From Bacteroidaceae bacterium (GTDB lineage: Bacteria; Bacteroidota; Bacteroidia; Bacteroidales; Bacteroidaceae), in contig JAGBTN010000017.1 in assembly GCA_017631315.1 (NCBI GenBank), forward strand, positions 186,001-250,000: 64,000 nt of DNA, written 5' to 3'. Both the position numbers and the translations under genes were made by a program. The stretch's first letter is position 1; every line of letters starts with the position of its first letter. The notes beneath the pieces were generated by a model that saw nothing but the letters and a program-made list of their open reading frames with translations, was not told where the DNA came from and made no database searches. Below are positions 24,854 to 34,958 of this stretch, piece after piece.

Positions 24854-24958
24854 GCGATTTCATACGTCTTTCTTTGTCAAATCATTTTTTGTTGTAACTT
24901 TGATGTATATCGAAAGTTCTCTTGCTCGACAATAAGGAGAAAAACTTAGGTATTTCTT

Positions 24959-24988
24959 TTGTGTTGTGCTCGCTTCTTTGTACCTTTG
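24959..24988 (+). promoter_or_regulatory. Promoter of pgi
   Basis: TTG (24959-24961), 19-base spacer, TACCTTTG (24981-24988); 36 bases before the ATG. It shows that pgi is transcribed independently of the genes inserted upstream. Confidence 0.8.
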
Positions 24989-25024
24989 CGCGCGGATTAG
25001 AAATCAACATTTAGGTATAAAGAT

Positions 25025-26356
25025 ATGATTAAGCTTGACTATTCTAAGGCTCTGCTGAGTGCAGAGCAGATTGCTGCTTTCGCACCGAAGGCAGAGGAGG
25101 CACAGAAGGCTCTCGAGGCTGGAACCTGTGCAGGTAACGATTTCCTTGGCTGGCTCCATTTGCCCTCCAGCATTACAGCCGAGTTCATGACCAAGTTGCA
25201 GGAGTGCACTCAGACGCTTCGCGAGAACTGCGACACCGTTGTTGTTGCAGGCATCGGCGGTTCCTATCTTGGCGCCCGCGCCATCATCGAGGCTTTAGGA
25301 AACAGCTTCCAGTGGCTCACCAACAAGGGTGAGAATCCCAACATCCTCTTTGCCGGCAACAACATTGGCGAGGATTATCTCTACGAACTCACAGAGTATC
25401 TGAAGGACCGCAAGTTTGGTGTTATCAATATCTCCAAGAGTGGTACTACAACAGAGACGGCTCTTGCTTTCCGTTTGCTCAAGAAGCAGTGCGAGGAGCA
25501 GCGTGGTAAGGAAATGGCTCGCAAGGTTATTGTAGCCATCACCGACGCCAAGAAGGGCGCAGCACGCACTTGTGCCGACAAGGAAGGCTACACCTCTTTC
25601 GTAATTCCCGACAACGTGGGCGGCCGTTTCAGCGTGCTTACTCCCGTAGGTTTGCTGCCCATTGCTGTTGCAGGCTTTGATATTGCCAAGCTTGTTCAAG
25701 GTGCTGCCGACATGGAGAAGGCTGTCGCTGCTGACGTTCCCTTCGAACAGAATATCTGCCTTCAGTATGCTGCAGTGCGCAATGCACTCTACCAGGAAGG
25801 CAAGAAGATTGAGATTCTCGTCAACTTCCAGCCTAAGCTACATTATATGAACGAGTGGTGGAAACAGCTTTACGGCGAGAGCGAAGGCAAGGATGGCAAG
25901 GGCATCTTCACTGCTGCCGTTGACTTCTCTACCGACCTCCACTCAATGGGTCAGTGGATTCAGGAAGGCGAGCGCAGCATCTTCGAGACCGTTGTAAGCG
26001 TCGAAGAAACAGAGCATAAGTTGCTTTTCCCCAGCGACGACGAGAATCTCGACGGCCTGAACTTCTTGGCAGGCAAGCGTGTGGACGAGGTTAACAAGAT
26101 GGCAGAACTCGGCACCCAGTTGGCTCACGTCGATGGTGGTGTGCCCAATATGCGTCTCATCGTGCCTCGTTTGAACGAATACTACATCGGTCAGCTGATT
26201 TACTTCTTCGAGAAGGCTTGTGGCGTCAGTGGTCTTATCCTTGGCGTCAACCCCTTCAACCAGCCCGGTGTTGAGGCTTACAAGAAGAATATGTTCGCTC
26301 TTCTCGGCAAGCCCGGCTACGAAAAAGAAACAGAAGCCATTAAGGCAAGACTCTAA
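25025..26356 (+). CDS. pgi: Glucose-6-phosphate isomerase
   Basis: 443 residues. Interconverts glucose-6-phosphate and fructose-6-phosphate. Sugar-phosphate-binding blocks [13 protein letters not shown] and [15 protein letters not shown], catalytic-region strings [18 protein letters not shown] and [17 protein letters not shown], and the C-terminal [16 protein letters not shown] are all present. The length of about 445 residues is that of the short Bacteroidetes/Bacillus type rather than the 550-residue form. The last base is shared with the next gene (TAATG). Confidence 0.97.
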   Translation: MIKLDYSKALLSAEQIAAFAPKAEEAQKALEAGTCAGNDFLGWLHLPSSITAEFMTKLQECTQTLRENCDTVVVAGIGGSYLGARAIIEALGNSFQWLTNKGENPNILFAGNNIGEDYLYELTEYLKDRKFGVINISKSGTTTETALAFRLLKKQCEEQRGKEMARKVIVAITDAKKGAARTCADKEGYTSFVIPDNVGGRFSVLTPVGLLPIAVAGFDIAKLVQGAADMEKAVAADVPFEQNICLQYAAVRNALYQEGKKIEILVNFQPKLHYMNEWWKQLYGESEGKDGKGIFTAAVDFSTDLHSMGQWIQEGERSIFETVVSVEETEHKLLFPSDDENLDGLNFLAGKRVDEVNKMAELGTQLAHVDGGVPNMRLIVPRLNEYYIGQLIYFFEKACGVSGLILGVNPFNQPGVEAYKKNMFALLGKPGYEKETEAIKARL

Positions 26357-27066
26357 TGCTTTGCAATTTCGAATTAACAGCACGGCCAAAAGCCGTGCTG
26401 TTTGATATGGACGGCGTGCTGTTCGACAGCATGCCGAACCATGCTTATGCGTGGTCTCATGCCATGACGCAGTTCGGACTGGAGATGACGGCCTATGAGG
26501 CTTACCTCCACGAAGGGCGGACGGGTAGCGGTACCATCAACATTCTTGCCCAACGCTTTTGGGGACGTGATGCGACGGACGAGGAAAAGGCGCGCATCTA
26601 TGCTGCCAAGTCGGAGGTTTTCAATGCTTGTGCGGAGGCAAAACCCATGCCGGGCGCATTGGAGGCCTTGACTGCAGCGAAGGCGTTGGGCTGTAAAATA
26701 GTCCTTGTCACCGGTAGTGCTCAGGTTTCTTTGCTTGAGCGTTTGGAGGAACACTATCCGGGTTTCTTCTGTAATGATATGATGGTGACGGGCTTCGATG
26801 TCAAGCATGGCAAGCCGCATCCGGAGCCGTATCTCATGGGTTTGCAGAAGGCGGGGGTTTCTGCAAAGGAGGCTATTGTGGTGGAGAACGCGCCTCTTGG
26901 TGTGGAGTCGGCACACAATGCCGGCATTTTCACTGTGGCTGCCAACACGGGGCCATTGGAAGACGCTTGCCTCAAGGATGCCGGAGCGGATATTGTGCTT
27001 CCCGGAATGTTGGATGTCGCCAAGTTTCTACGTGCATTCAATACCTCTTCTGTCAGCACGGACTAA
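26356..27066 (+). CDS. HAD-superfamily phosphatase, beta-phosphoglucomutase-like
   Basis: 236 residues. HAD motif I AVLFDMDGVLFDS, motif II VLVTGSAQ, motif III lysine in FDVKHGKPHPEPYLMGL and motif IV VVENAPLGVESAHNAG. The helical cap after motif I (HAYAWSHAMTQFGLEM...GRTGSGT) fits the beta-phosphoglucomutase/sugar-phosphatase group. Its ATG overlaps the pgi stop by one base, so it may be a sugar-phosphate repair or salvage enzyme linked to pgi; the exact substrate is unknown. Confidence 0.88.
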   Translation: MLCNFELTARPKAVLFDMDGVLFDSMPNHAYAWSHAMTQFGLEMTAYEAYLHEGRTGSGTINILAQRFWGRDATDEEKARIYAAKSEVFNACAEAKPMPGALEALTAAKALGCKIVLVTGSAQVSLLERLEEHYPGFFCNDMMVTGFDVKHGKPHPEPYLMGLQKAGVSAKEAIVVENAPLGVESAHNAGIFTVAANTGPLEDACLKDAGADIVLPGMLDVAKFLRAFNTSSVSTD

Positions 27067-27164
27067 TTGACTTTTTTCTTACGAAACAGGCTGTTTTGCT
27101 TTCTTTTTGCTACTTTGTTTTTCGATGTCTTACGGTGCAAAAAGAATGTAAAACGGCTGATAAA

Positions 27165-27252
27165 TCGACACCAAAAAGGTTGTTTTGCGACTTAACATGG
27201 GATGTTGGCAAACTTGACAGTAGAAGTTGGTCGACTTAACAGGTTAAGTTTT
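27165..27252. repeat. 4 x 22-base element 4
   Basis: Units begin at 27165, 27187, 27209 and 27231. Three begin with (T/G)CGAC, and units 2 and 4 share CGACTTAACA. Located downstream of the HAD gene, in the convergent gap 27067-27614. Confidence 0.75.
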
Positions 27253-27461
27253 CCTTTTACCTGTGCCTTGTTGGTCAGAAAGGTATGAGGGAATTGCCTG
27301 TTTGGCAGTAGATGTCGGGTTGTTTTCCACTTCAATTCCGATTTGTTGTTTTGTAATGCATGAAGAATCAGTGAGTTATAATTCTCTGTGAAATTCTGGA
27401 GAATCTGTACTGGGGTACAGGTTTGTGATTTCGATGCCCTTCTCGTACAATGGGAAAAGAG

Positions 27462-27500
27462 CAGGATGTAAGTAAAATCAATGATTTTGCTTACATCCTG
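27462..27500. terminator. 39-base near-perfect palindrome, possible bidirectional terminator
   Basis: CAGGATGTAAGTAAAATCA (27462-27480) and its inverse (27482-27500) pair with one mismatch around a single base. It lies between two convergent genes. No T run follows closely, so the terminator role is uncertain. Confidence 0.45.
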
Positions 27501-27614
27501 TCAAAATGCTTTTGCTCTATTGTTATGTTGCTTTTCTGGAATTCAGAAGTCTTCTGTCAACTGGTTTTCCTCGGGCAAAAGCATTTAGAGCAAGTGCCGG
27601 TAGGGCAGAATTGT

Positions 27615-30600
27615 TCAGTAAAGAACTTTCTTTCCGTTGATGATATACACGCCTTTCTGCAAGTTGTTGTCGGCCGCAGTGTCGCTTACTCTTTGTCCGC
27701 TCAGGTTATACACACCTTCGTGGCTCTGGTCTGAAGCACTTTGCAGCAGGTGGTCGTTTATACTTGTAGGGATGGCACGGATGCCATTCAGTCCGAAGTC
27801 GATGTACTGTCCACCGCCGTTGTTCTTACATTCAATGGCAATGATGTTCGTGTCGTCGGGAGTAAGAGCGTCCAGGGCGGCCTGATTGAGAGAAACATTC
27901 TTGTAGTTACTCAAATAACCTTTAGCCTGAAATGCCACTACACCATTGAAGTAAACCGTAACATCCTCGTCGTGATGAATTCTTCCCGTTAGGGCGTTTA
28001 TCTGTTCGGATGTGAAGTCGGTGAGATCCAGTCTGTAGCGTATTCGTATGACTGATGTGCTCCATTTTGTTTTTATGTTGCTCCCCGGAGGATTACCGTC
28101 GCCAAAGCCGGCCAGCCCCTCCGCCCAATTGCTGTCGCGGTATGTCTTCTTCGTCCAGCCTGTAGTGGTGGCAAGGCTCGAAGCAGTCTGGTATTTCCAC
28201 GTCTGTGGCTGTGTTTCTGCAGTAGGCAACACTTCGCATTCCTCATACCTGAACTTCTCCAGAAGGGCAGCAAGCTCGTCTGTCGTGATAACCAACACAG
28301 AGCCCTCCTCAATATCCTCTGGGAGAGAGAGTTCATTTTCGTCGCATGGATACCATTTGTTCTCGGCAACATTACCCGTGCGGCTCATGGTCGGTCCACC
28401 ATTCTCGGTGTAATTGTAGAGCACGAACCAGCCGGAACCGTCCAAAGCAGGGAATGTCTGGGGCGTACGGCTTTTGGGAATCTGTGAACTGAAGATGCGT
28501 TGAGGTTCGGAGAAGGATGTGCCGGTTATCTTTATTGCAGAGGTCTGCATCTGGCAGAGGTTCCTTTCAGAACAATAATACATGGCAGTGTAGGCGTCTC
28601 CCGTCTTTTCTATGTGCATGTCGTGGATGGAGTAGTTGTTCGAATAAAGCACGCGCGGCGTGCTGAGACGCTTCCAGTCCTTCGTGCTTGCAAGATAGAT
28701 GTTGTTTTTCTCGCCATTCTTCGCACTCCAATATACATAGTAGTTAGCAGTCTTTTCATCATAGATCCATTCGGGCGACTCTGCCTTGCTGATGTCTGTG
28801 GTAGTAGGTTTGAGCAGGATATCACCATTTGGTCCGGCTTGCCAGTTGATGAGGTCCTCGCTTTGCCAATGGTAGATGCCCGGTTGAGTGTCATCGGTCT
28901 GGTCTGCTATAAGATGGAAAATGTTTTTTCCGTCTACCTGTACCCTGCGAACGAAGGGCGACTTTAATTCTACATCAGCAAATTCCTCCGGCATTACATT
29001 GCGGTTTGCATTGATAGTGCTCCAGTTTGCTCCGTCCATACTATATGCATAATGTAATTTTTTGCTTTCAGGCAGCGTGTAAGTCAACAGGTAAGCCTTG
29101 CCGTTGGCACGAGAGAATTCTGGTGCAGGAGTCGTTGCTGGCATCGGAGATACTTGCAATTCGCTGTTGGGGGTATAGGTGCGAAGTTTCAATCCACAGT
29201 CTATAAACTGACCACCGCTGGTTTGCTTGCAATGGATGGCAATAACATTGTCCGAACCATCAAGTTTCAATGAGTTGAGACCTTCCGGCAACAATGGCCA
29301 AACGCCGTATCCATTGTTATATCCAGTCACTTTGGCTGCAAGTTTGCCGTTGATGTAAATTTCGGCATCCTCATCATGGAAGAGCCAAAGACGAAGGTCA
29401 TTCAACTGGGAAGCATCAATGCCATTGACTTTGAAATTACGGCGTATCCAGATATCACTGCTTGTCCATGAGGTTTGTCCGCCTCCACCGAAGCCTGCTT
29501 TGCCGGTTTTCCAGTCAGAGGCATTATAGTCTGTAGCAAACCAATCTGCTTGAGGTTCAGTAGTGGTGTATTTCCATTGGATGTTTGGATTCTCGTCGGC
29601 AGCAGCAACGACGGTAATCTCCCCTTTGTATCGGCTGTTGATGGTTTGCATGATCTTTGCTTTCATGCCATCAAACTGTGCCGGCGATACTTTCATGACT
29701 TTACGGTCGTAAGTCATGATGCCGTTACATTCTTGTTCTACGTCAGTTATCTGAGTATAAACCGACATCCAAAGTCCTTTCTCTTTCTGCAGTTCTTGCA
29801 GGCGGTCGGTATATCTGTCATACAGATTCACATAGGTATCGGCATCGTCCACGGTGGTGTAGTTGACGTCTGAACCAGCCCACATATGTCCATCGATGAA
29901 GAGATTGATGCCACCGAACTCACCACACGAAGCAATACGCTCGTTCACTGGATTGGAGGCAGCATTAGGGGCGGGGTAGGAGTGTACATCAAGGAAGTCG
30001 CCCATCTCTACGTCTACCCATCCCGTTACGGCATGAACGAAACGGCCAGGGTCGTGATTAGCCTGCATGACACTGTTGACGCCTCTTCTTGTGTGTGCCA
30101 TGCCCAGTTCTGGATATTGTCCCCAACCTTCATTCCATACCACCCATGCGCCGATGCTGGGATGGTGGCGTGTTGCATCTATGATTTCTTCGTTTTCGCG
30201 ATAGAAGTTCTGCATACCGTAATCAAGGCTGCCTATCAGTCCGCCGCCACAGCCGGAAGGCATGTCTTGCCACACTACAAGACCATTCCTATTGCACCAG
30301 TCGAACCATAAATCATTCTCCACTTTGATGTGCTTACGGACCATATTCATGCCGAGGTCTTTCATTACTTGCAGGTCATACACCATTGCTTCGTATGATG
30401 GAGGCGTCAGAAGTCCATCGGGCCACCAGCCTTGGTCGAGAGGGCCATAGAGATAAAGCGGTTTGTTGTTTAACAATAAGCATGGTTTGCCGTCTGCTAT
30501 AGCACGAGAAAACTTTCTCATGCCAAAGTATCCGCTGACTTTGTCTATTTCTTTACCTTGCTCGTTTATTGTTATGCCCAGGTCGTAGAGATTAGGCTCA

Positions 30601-31472
30601 TCGGGGCTCCAAAGTTTTGCAGAAGGTATGGATAGCGTAAATACTTGGTCTGACGCTCCAGTCTGTTCTGTAATTTTATTGTTGCCGTCCTTTACAGTAA
30701 GTGTTACGTTGCATGGAGCAGAGGTCTTGACTTTTATGGATACACAAGAGTTATCAATGTCCGGAATTGGTTCGTAACTAACAATGTGTACTGGTTTTAC
30801 AGGTTCTATCCATACGGTTTGCCATATGCCGCTATTGGGCGTGTACCATATTCCACTAGGCGAAACGCTTTGCTTGCCATTGGGTTGTCCGCCATCGGTG
30901 GGGTCCCATACGGCTATTTGTAATTCTTGTTCAGCTCCTTTCTCGTTGTTAAGGAAAGGCGTGATGTCGAAGAAGAACGGAACAGAGCCTCCATCGTGTG
31001 TGCCTGCCAGTTGTCCATTTACATATACATAGCATCGCCAATCTACTGCCCCGAAGTGCAGAAGGATGTTATTCTCTGCAAAGTTTTCCGGCAAAGTGAA
31101 TGTCCTGCGATACATGTGGGTAGACTTCCTGTTTCCGGAGAAGTTTTTATCCATTATTCCAGAAAGTGCAGACTCTACAGGAAATGGTACAAGAATGGCT
31201 TTGGAGAATAACTTTGTACTACTCTCGTAATCATATTTGATTGTCGAGCGTTTGAAGTATTGCCATACGCCATTAAGATTCATCCATTCTTGTCTTTTCA
31301 TAGAAGGTCGTGGATATTCCTTCCATACATCATTCGCTGTCAGTTGTTCGCCCCAAGGTGTCATTACGGGGGCTGTCTGTTTTACCCATTCACCTTGTCC
31401 GAAAACATTACCAGTGCCAACAGACATGGTGGCAGCAAGGGCAATTATACATTGTTTAATTCTTGTGTTCAT
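27615..31472 (-). CDS. Secreted multidomain glycoside hydrolase: GH2-type plus GH43-like region
   Basis: 1285 residues, signal peptide ending near VFGQG. Domain order: GH2 jelly-roll (about 50-220; TFTLPENFAENNILLHFGAVDW), GH2 immunoglobulin-like domain (220-335), GH2 TIM barrel (335-620) with the acid/base in VVWNEGWGQ (E about 447), a jelly-roll containing HDEDAEIYING (about 640-775), a five-bladed-propeller-like GH43-type region (800-1060; IYHWQSEDLINW, SPEWIYDEKTANYYVYWS), a second jelly-roll copy with HHEDVTVYFNG, and a C-terminal sorting-like tail (QKGVYIINGKKVLY). Probably degrades a complex plant or host glycan at the cell surface; substrate not assignable. No SusC/SusD pair is visible in the window. 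Confidence 0.88.
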   Translation of the reverse strand: MNTRIKQCIIALAATMSVGTGNVFGQGEWVKQTAPVMTPWGEQLTANDVWKEYPRPSMKRQEWMNLNGVWQYFKRSTIKYDYESSTKLFSKAILVPFPVESALSGIMDKNFSGNRKSTHMYRRTFTLPENFAENNILLHFGAVDWRCYVYVNGQLAGTHDGGSVPFFFDITPFLNNEKGAEQELQIAVWDPTDGGQPNGKQSVSPSGIWYTPNSGIWQTVWIEPVKPVHIVSYEPIPDIDNSCVSIKVKTSAPCNVTLTVKDGNNKITEQTGASDQVFTLSIPSAKLWSPDEPNLYDLGITINEQGKEIDKVSGYFGMRKFSRAIADGKPCLLLNNKPLYLYGPLDQGWWPDGLLTPPSYEAMVYDLQVMKDLGMNMVRKHIKVENDLWFDWCNRNGLVVWQDMPSGCGGGLIGSLDYGMQNFYRENEEIIDATRHHPSIGAWVVWNEGWGQYPELGMAHTRRGVNSVMQANHDPGRFVHAVTGWVDVEMGDFLDVHSYPAPNAASNPVNERIASCGEFGGINLFIDGHMWAGSDVNYTTVDDADTYVNLYDRYTDRLQELQKEKGLWMSVYTQITDVEQECNGIMTYDRKVMKVSPAQFDGMKAKIMQTINSRYKGEITVVAAADENPNIQWKYTTTEPQADWFATDYNASDWKTGKAGFGGGGQTSWTSSDIWIRRNFKVNGIDASQLNDLRLWLFHDEDAEIYINGKLAAKVTGYNNGYGVWPLLPEGLNSLKLDGSDNVIAIHCKQTSGGQFIDCGLKLRTYTPNSELQVSPMPATTPAPEFSRANGKAYLLTYTLPESKKLHYAYSMDGANWSTINANRNVMPEEFADVELKSPFVRRVQVDGKNIFHLIADQTDDTQPGIYHWQSEDLINWQAGPNGDILLKPTTTDISKAESPEWIYDEKTANYYVYWSAKNGEKNNIYLASTKDWKRLSTPRVLYSNNYSIHDMHIEKTGDAYTAMYYCSERNLCQMQTSAIKITGTSFSEPQRIFSSQIPKSRTPQTFPALDGSGWFVLYNYTENGGPTMSRTGNVAENKWYPCDENELSLPEDIEEGSVLVITTDELAALLEKFRYEECEVLPTAETQPQTWKYQTASSLATTTGWTKKTYRDSNWAEGLAGFGDGNPPGSNIKTKWSTSVIRIRYRLDLTDFTSEQINALTGRIHHDEDVTVYFNGVVAFQAKGYLSNYKNVSLNQAALDALTPDDTNIIAIECKNNGGGQYIDFGLNGIRAIPTSINDHLLQSASDQSHEGVYNLSGQRVSDTAADNNLQKGVYIINGKKVLY

Positions 31473-31523
31473 GATGTTACGTTAATATATAATAATATGT
31501 TTTCATATATGTAATTGAAGATG

Positions 31524-32060
31524 TCAGACGCTCGGTATATCTTCGTCTTCGACTGTGGTGTCGTGCTCGATAGAATAGCTGCCATCGGGACCGATGATAA
31601 GAAGGAAGGGGCAGGTCATGTCGCTTTCGGGATAGCTGACGCAGGTGTTGAAATAGAGTTTTCCTTCTTCGGCACGATTGAAGCGCATTCCATCTATGAT
31701 ACCATATTTTTTGAAATCATCAGAGAGTTTTGAATTGAAGTCGGCTTTAGTGAATTTTTTACTGAATAGTTTATTGCCATCTTTTCTGATGTCTAATGCA
31801 TAACGGTTGTCTTTATACTTTACGCCGTACTCGTCTTCTATGATTGGCAGATCTTCGGCACATTCTCTCTCAATGCTATAAACCACTTTGTGGCTACCCT
31901 GCATAAGCGAATCGATGTATGAATAGTCTGGCATAGAATGTACTTCGTCGATGGTCTGTTCCGTTTGAATGGTTACTTCTGTTTTTGTATTCTGCTGTGT
32001 GCAGGAGGATAGGACGATGAGAGCAGAAGAGAATAGGAGTGTAGGGAAGGTCTTATTCAT
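31524..32060 (-). CDS. Lipoprotein, possibly DUF4738 family
   Basis: 178 residues. Lipoprotein signal MNKTFPTLLFSSALIVLSSC. The mature part (VVYSIERECAEDLPIIEDEYGVKYKDNRYALDIRKDGNKLFSKKFTKADF, then DMTCPFLLIIGPDGSYSI) looks like a single beta-rich domain resembling DUF4738 lipoproteins of Bacteroides. It lies 37 bases downstream of the GH92 gene in the same direction. Function unknown. Confidence 0.75.
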   Translation of the reverse strand: MNKTFPTLLFSSALIVLSSCTQQNTKTEVTIQTEQTIDEVHSMPDYSYIDSLMQGSHKVVYSIERECAEDLPIIEDEYGVKYKDNRYALDIRKDGNKLFSKKFTKADFNSKLSDDFKKYGIIDGMRFNRAEEGKLYFNTCVSYPESDMTCPFLLIIGPDGSYSIEHDTTVEDEDIPSV

Positions 32061-32097
32061 AAATTATTATCTTAAAATGTGATTTGTTTCATTTGCT

Positions 32098-34137
32098 TTA
32101 AAAGTGGAAAATCAATTCGCCACCTTCTTTGAGTTGTTTGTGAGAGATGCGGAAGTCTGGCAATTTTTTGCCGTTCCAGGTAACTTTCCTTATTTGTTGT
32201 TTGTCTGATGTTCGACCTATGGTGCTGATGACAACTTTTGTCTGACGGTCGGAACCAAGATGGAGTATTACTTTGTCGAACAGAGGGGCGAAGAGTTCGT
32301 AGGAGGCTTCGCCTACAACAAGTGGGTACATGCCGATGCTTGCAAAGACATACCATGCACTCATGGCGCCGTCGTCTTCATCCATTTCTGGGCAATAACC
32401 GCGAGGCTGGTTTGCGAATGCACAGCCATTGAATGGGGTGGGGTATGCATCGTTGCCGCCGTAACGGTGTGTGATGCTTTCTGTGGCAAGGCTTCTCACG
32501 ATGTTTCCCGTTATTTGTGGCATCCCGAGGCGTCCAAAGAGGAAAGGCACATGAATGTCCGGCTCATTGCCTTGGTTGTATAGTTCTTTATGGAAGAAGG
32601 TCTGCAACTGCTCGCCAAGTTCTTTCTTTCCTGCCATTTCAATCATACGTGGCAGATACATTGGTGCGCCCCAACGGTACTGCCAACGTGTTCCTTGATA
32701 GAGTCCGTTGCCGCGCATCTTTGTATATGTTTCGTTGATGTTTTGGAACTCCTTCGGCCAAATGCTGTCGAAGATTTCTTCACCTCGTTTTGTCCATCGG
32801 ATAGCATCTTCTGTCATTCCCAATTCTTCTGCAAGCTGCCCCAAAGCCCAAAAGTCGCCACTGGCCTCAAGGCATTGGTCGGGACTGCGCAGACTGAGGC
32901 GTTTTACTTCTGCAACCATGCCGGGATAGGCATCGCGAAGCGAAGGAATGTCAATTCCTTGTCGGTATGCATCCAACAAGGTTGCTATAGCATGCTCTGT
33001 GCGAACTGTTGGTACACACTCGTTGCGTGTACTCCAGTCTTTCTTGCCTGTGACGTAGAGTTGAGAGAGCGATTGCATGATATCGGATGAACGAGCCGCA
33101 TCGAGTAGTGTGATGAGTGGGAACTTCGTACGATATGTGTCCCAAAGCGACCATGAACTGTAGTATTGAAAATCTTTTGCCTCATGAACATTGCCATCAG
33201 TGCCGAGGTATTTCCTGAAAGAACGGTCGGTGACTTGGAATGGGCTGTGAAAGGTTCGGTAGAGTGAAGTGTAGAAGATGGTCTGTTGGTCTGTTGTTCC
33301 GCCTTCAATCTCTACAGTAGCGAGTAATTGATTCCATTGACGTTTGGCACGTTCTATCATTGTGGAAAAGTCTGTCCGCCACACGGCTTGCTCAGTCATG
33401 TTGTCCAATTCATCGGCAAGGCCCGTTGAAACAACGATTCTGACCTCTACATATCGTGAAGACAGTTCGGGGAAAGTAAGACGTTTGCGTCCGTCTTCAA
33501 TCGTGTCGAGCACGAATGGAGAACTTGTATAAAGGCGATAATGCAGATGATAACGACCATGTCCACAGGTGTTGGCACATTCTGCAAAGCCTTGTCCCAT
33601 GTAAGAAGTCTTCTGTTGAAAATCGGCATCAAAGATTCTGTCGAATGCGGAACGTGGATTGAGCAGCAGAACGGCTTCTGAAGTGTTGGGGAAGGAGAAA
33701 CGTTCGGCAGCCATGCGGCGGTCGGCGGTCGCAGTGAACCATACGCCGTTACTCAGTTGTACACTGTAATAGCCAGGTGTTGCTTGTTCTGTGTGTTTCA
33801 GAAGTCTTATATCTTTGCCCGTTGCGTCCGGCATAAGGGAAACGTTTCCGCCACAGCCACTGCCGCCGACTCCGGAAAGTCGGTTGATGCTGAAGCCTGA
33901 TATCGTTGGTACTTCGTAATCATATCCCGGGTGTTGACGCGGCTTACTGTCTGGGCAAATCTGTATCTGGCTGTATGGAACAGTAGCGCCAGGTGTCATC
34001 TGTCCGTAGTCGGCTGCAGTGCCAATAAACAGGTTGACTTTGTCAAGCAGAGAATTTTTCTGAGCGTTTGCTCCGGTACAATACAACAATGTAAGCAGTA
34101 GAAAAAGTCGCAGACTCTTAAAAGGATAAGTCTTCAT
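32098..34137 (-). CDS. GH92 alpha-mannosidase
   Basis: 679 residues from the chosen start. Signal peptide MKTYPFKSLRLFLLLTLLYC then GANAQ. Typical GH92 blocks: NLFIGTAADYGQMTPGATVPY near the N-terminus, GYDYEVPTISGFSINRLSGVG, and near the end GNDAYPTPFNGCAFANQ and PEMDEDDGAMSAWYVFASIGMYPL, the calcium-site and catalytic-base region. GH92 enzymes are exo-acting alpha-mannosidases that attack N-glycans or mannans. The start is set at 34137 because a -7 box at 34156-34163 overlaps the longer alternative (34158). A GH76 endo-mannanase-type gene lies 24 kb away at 58031. Confidence 0.93.
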   Translation of the reverse strand: MKTYPFKSLRLFLLLTLLYCTGANAQKNSLLDKVNLFIGTAADYGQMTPGATVPYSQIQICPDSKPRQHPGYDYEVPTISGFSINRLSGVGGSGCGGNVSLMPDATGKDIRLLKHTEQATPGYYSVQLSNGVWFTATADRRMAAERFSFPNTSEAVLLLNPRSAFDRIFDADFQQKTSYMGQGFAECANTCGHGRYHLHYRLYTSSPFVLDTIEDGRKRLTFPELSSRYVEVRIVVSTGLADELDNMTEQAVWRTDFSTMIERAKRQWNQLLATVEIEGGTTDQQTIFYTSLYRTFHSPFQVTDRSFRKYLGTDGNVHEAKDFQYYSSWSLWDTYRTKFPLITLLDAARSSDIMQSLSQLYVTGKKDWSTRNECVPTVRTEHAIATLLDAYRQGIDIPSLRDAYPGMVAEVKRLSLRSPDQCLEASGDFWALGQLAEELGMTEDAIRWTKRGEEIFDSIWPKEFQNINETYTKMRGNGLYQGTRWQYRWGAPMYLPRMIEMAGKKELGEQLQTFFHKELYNQGNEPDIHVPFLFGRLGMPQITGNIVRSLATESITHRYGGNDAYPTPFNGCAFANQPRGYCPEMDEDDGAMSAWYVFASIGMYPLVVGEASYELFAPLFDKVILHLGSDRQTKVVISTIGRTSDKQQIRKVTWNGKKLPDFRISHKQLKEGGELIFHF

Positions 34138-34155
34138 GGGGCTATTATTTTTATG

Positions 34156-34163
34156 CAAAGATA
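34156..34163 (-). promoter_or_regulatory. Promoter -7 box for GH92
   Basis: TATCTTTG on the minus strand, 19 bases before the start at 34137; decides the start codon choice. Confidence 0.6.
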
Positions 34164-34185
34164 CTATTAATCCAAAAATAATGAT

Positions 34186-34193
34186 TACCTTTG
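34186..34193 (+). promoter_or_regulatory. Promoter -7 box for slyD
   Basis: TACCTTTG, 30 bases before the slyD ATG, back to back with the GH92 promoter. Confidence 0.6.
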
Positions 34194-34223
34194 CATATAA
34201 TTTAATGTTAATTACAGAAATTT

Positions 34224-34808
34224 ATGGCAACAGAGAATAAAAATAAGTACATCTCCGTGATGTATAAGCTTTACATGAGTGCTCCTGGTGTTGAACCCGA
34301 ATTGGTAGAGGAAACAGCGGAAGGCGATCCGTTTGTTTTCGTCAGTGCACTTGGCATGACGCTTGATGCTTTTGAGAATCAGATTGTGCCATTGGGCGAA
34401 GGAGATAAGTTTGACTTTACACTTTCTCCCGATGATGCTTATGGAGAATATGACGAGGCAGGAAAACAAACTTTGCCGCGTAAAGCATTCGAGATAAATG
34501 GTAAAATTGATTCTCGCTTTGTATTCGAAGGTGCGGTTGTACCTCTGAGCAGTGCTGATGGTGCACGCTTCAATGGAACAATTGTAGAGATAGGCGATGA
34601 AACAGTTACTGTCGATCTCAATCATCCTCTTGCAGGCAAAAGCCTTAACTTTGTTGGTGAAGTCGTAACAACTCGCGAAGCGACGAACGACGAGGTTCGT
34701 GATGCCCTCAACCAAATCACTGGCTGCGGTGGCGGTTGCGGCGGTTGTGGCGGCGGAAGTTGCGATGGTTGTGGCAGCAAAGGCGAGAGCTGTGGCGGTT
34801 GCCAATAA
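34224..34808 (+). CDS. slyD: FKBP-type peptidyl-prolyl isomerase, SlyD-like
   Basis: 194 residues. An FKBP domain with an inserted flap (IF) chaperone domain: KYISVMYKLYMS, FVSALGMTLDAFENQIVPLGEGDKFDF, DDAYGEYDEAG, ending FVGEVVTTREAT. The C-terminal tail (about 168-194) is a glycine/cysteine-rich metal-binding run (GCGGGCGGCGGGSC...), as in SlyD proteins that deliver nickel. It is a cytoplasmic folding helper. Followed by the 22-base element 5 and aroC. Confidence 0.93.
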   Translation: MATENKNKYISVMYKLYMSAPGVEPELVEETAEGDPFVFVSALGMTLDAFENQIVPLGEGDKFDFTLSPDDAYGEYDEAGKQTLPRKAFEINGKIDSRFVFEGAVVPLSSADGARFNGTIVEIGDETVTVDLNHPLAGKSLNFVGEVVTTREATNDEVRDALNQITGCGGGCGGCGGGSCDGCGSKGESCGGCQ

Positions 34809-34840
34809 AACCAACAGCAAAACATTTCACGAGAGGTTTA

Positions 34841-34928
34841 CAAATTACTCCAGAGAAGTTGGCAAACTTCACACGAGAACTTTGCAATTTACTCTAGAGA
34901 AGTTTGCGAACTTCACACGTGACAATTA
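34841..34928. repeat. 4 x 22-base element 5 (perhaps five units)
   Basis: Units begin at 34841, 34863, 34885 and 34907. Units 1 and 3, and units 2 and 4, are near-copies of each other (AGAGAAGTT type; CTTCACACG type). A weaker unit may precede at 34819. Between slyD and aroC. Confidence 0.8.
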
Positions 34929-34958
34929 ACAGAACGATACAACAACGTTAATAAATCG

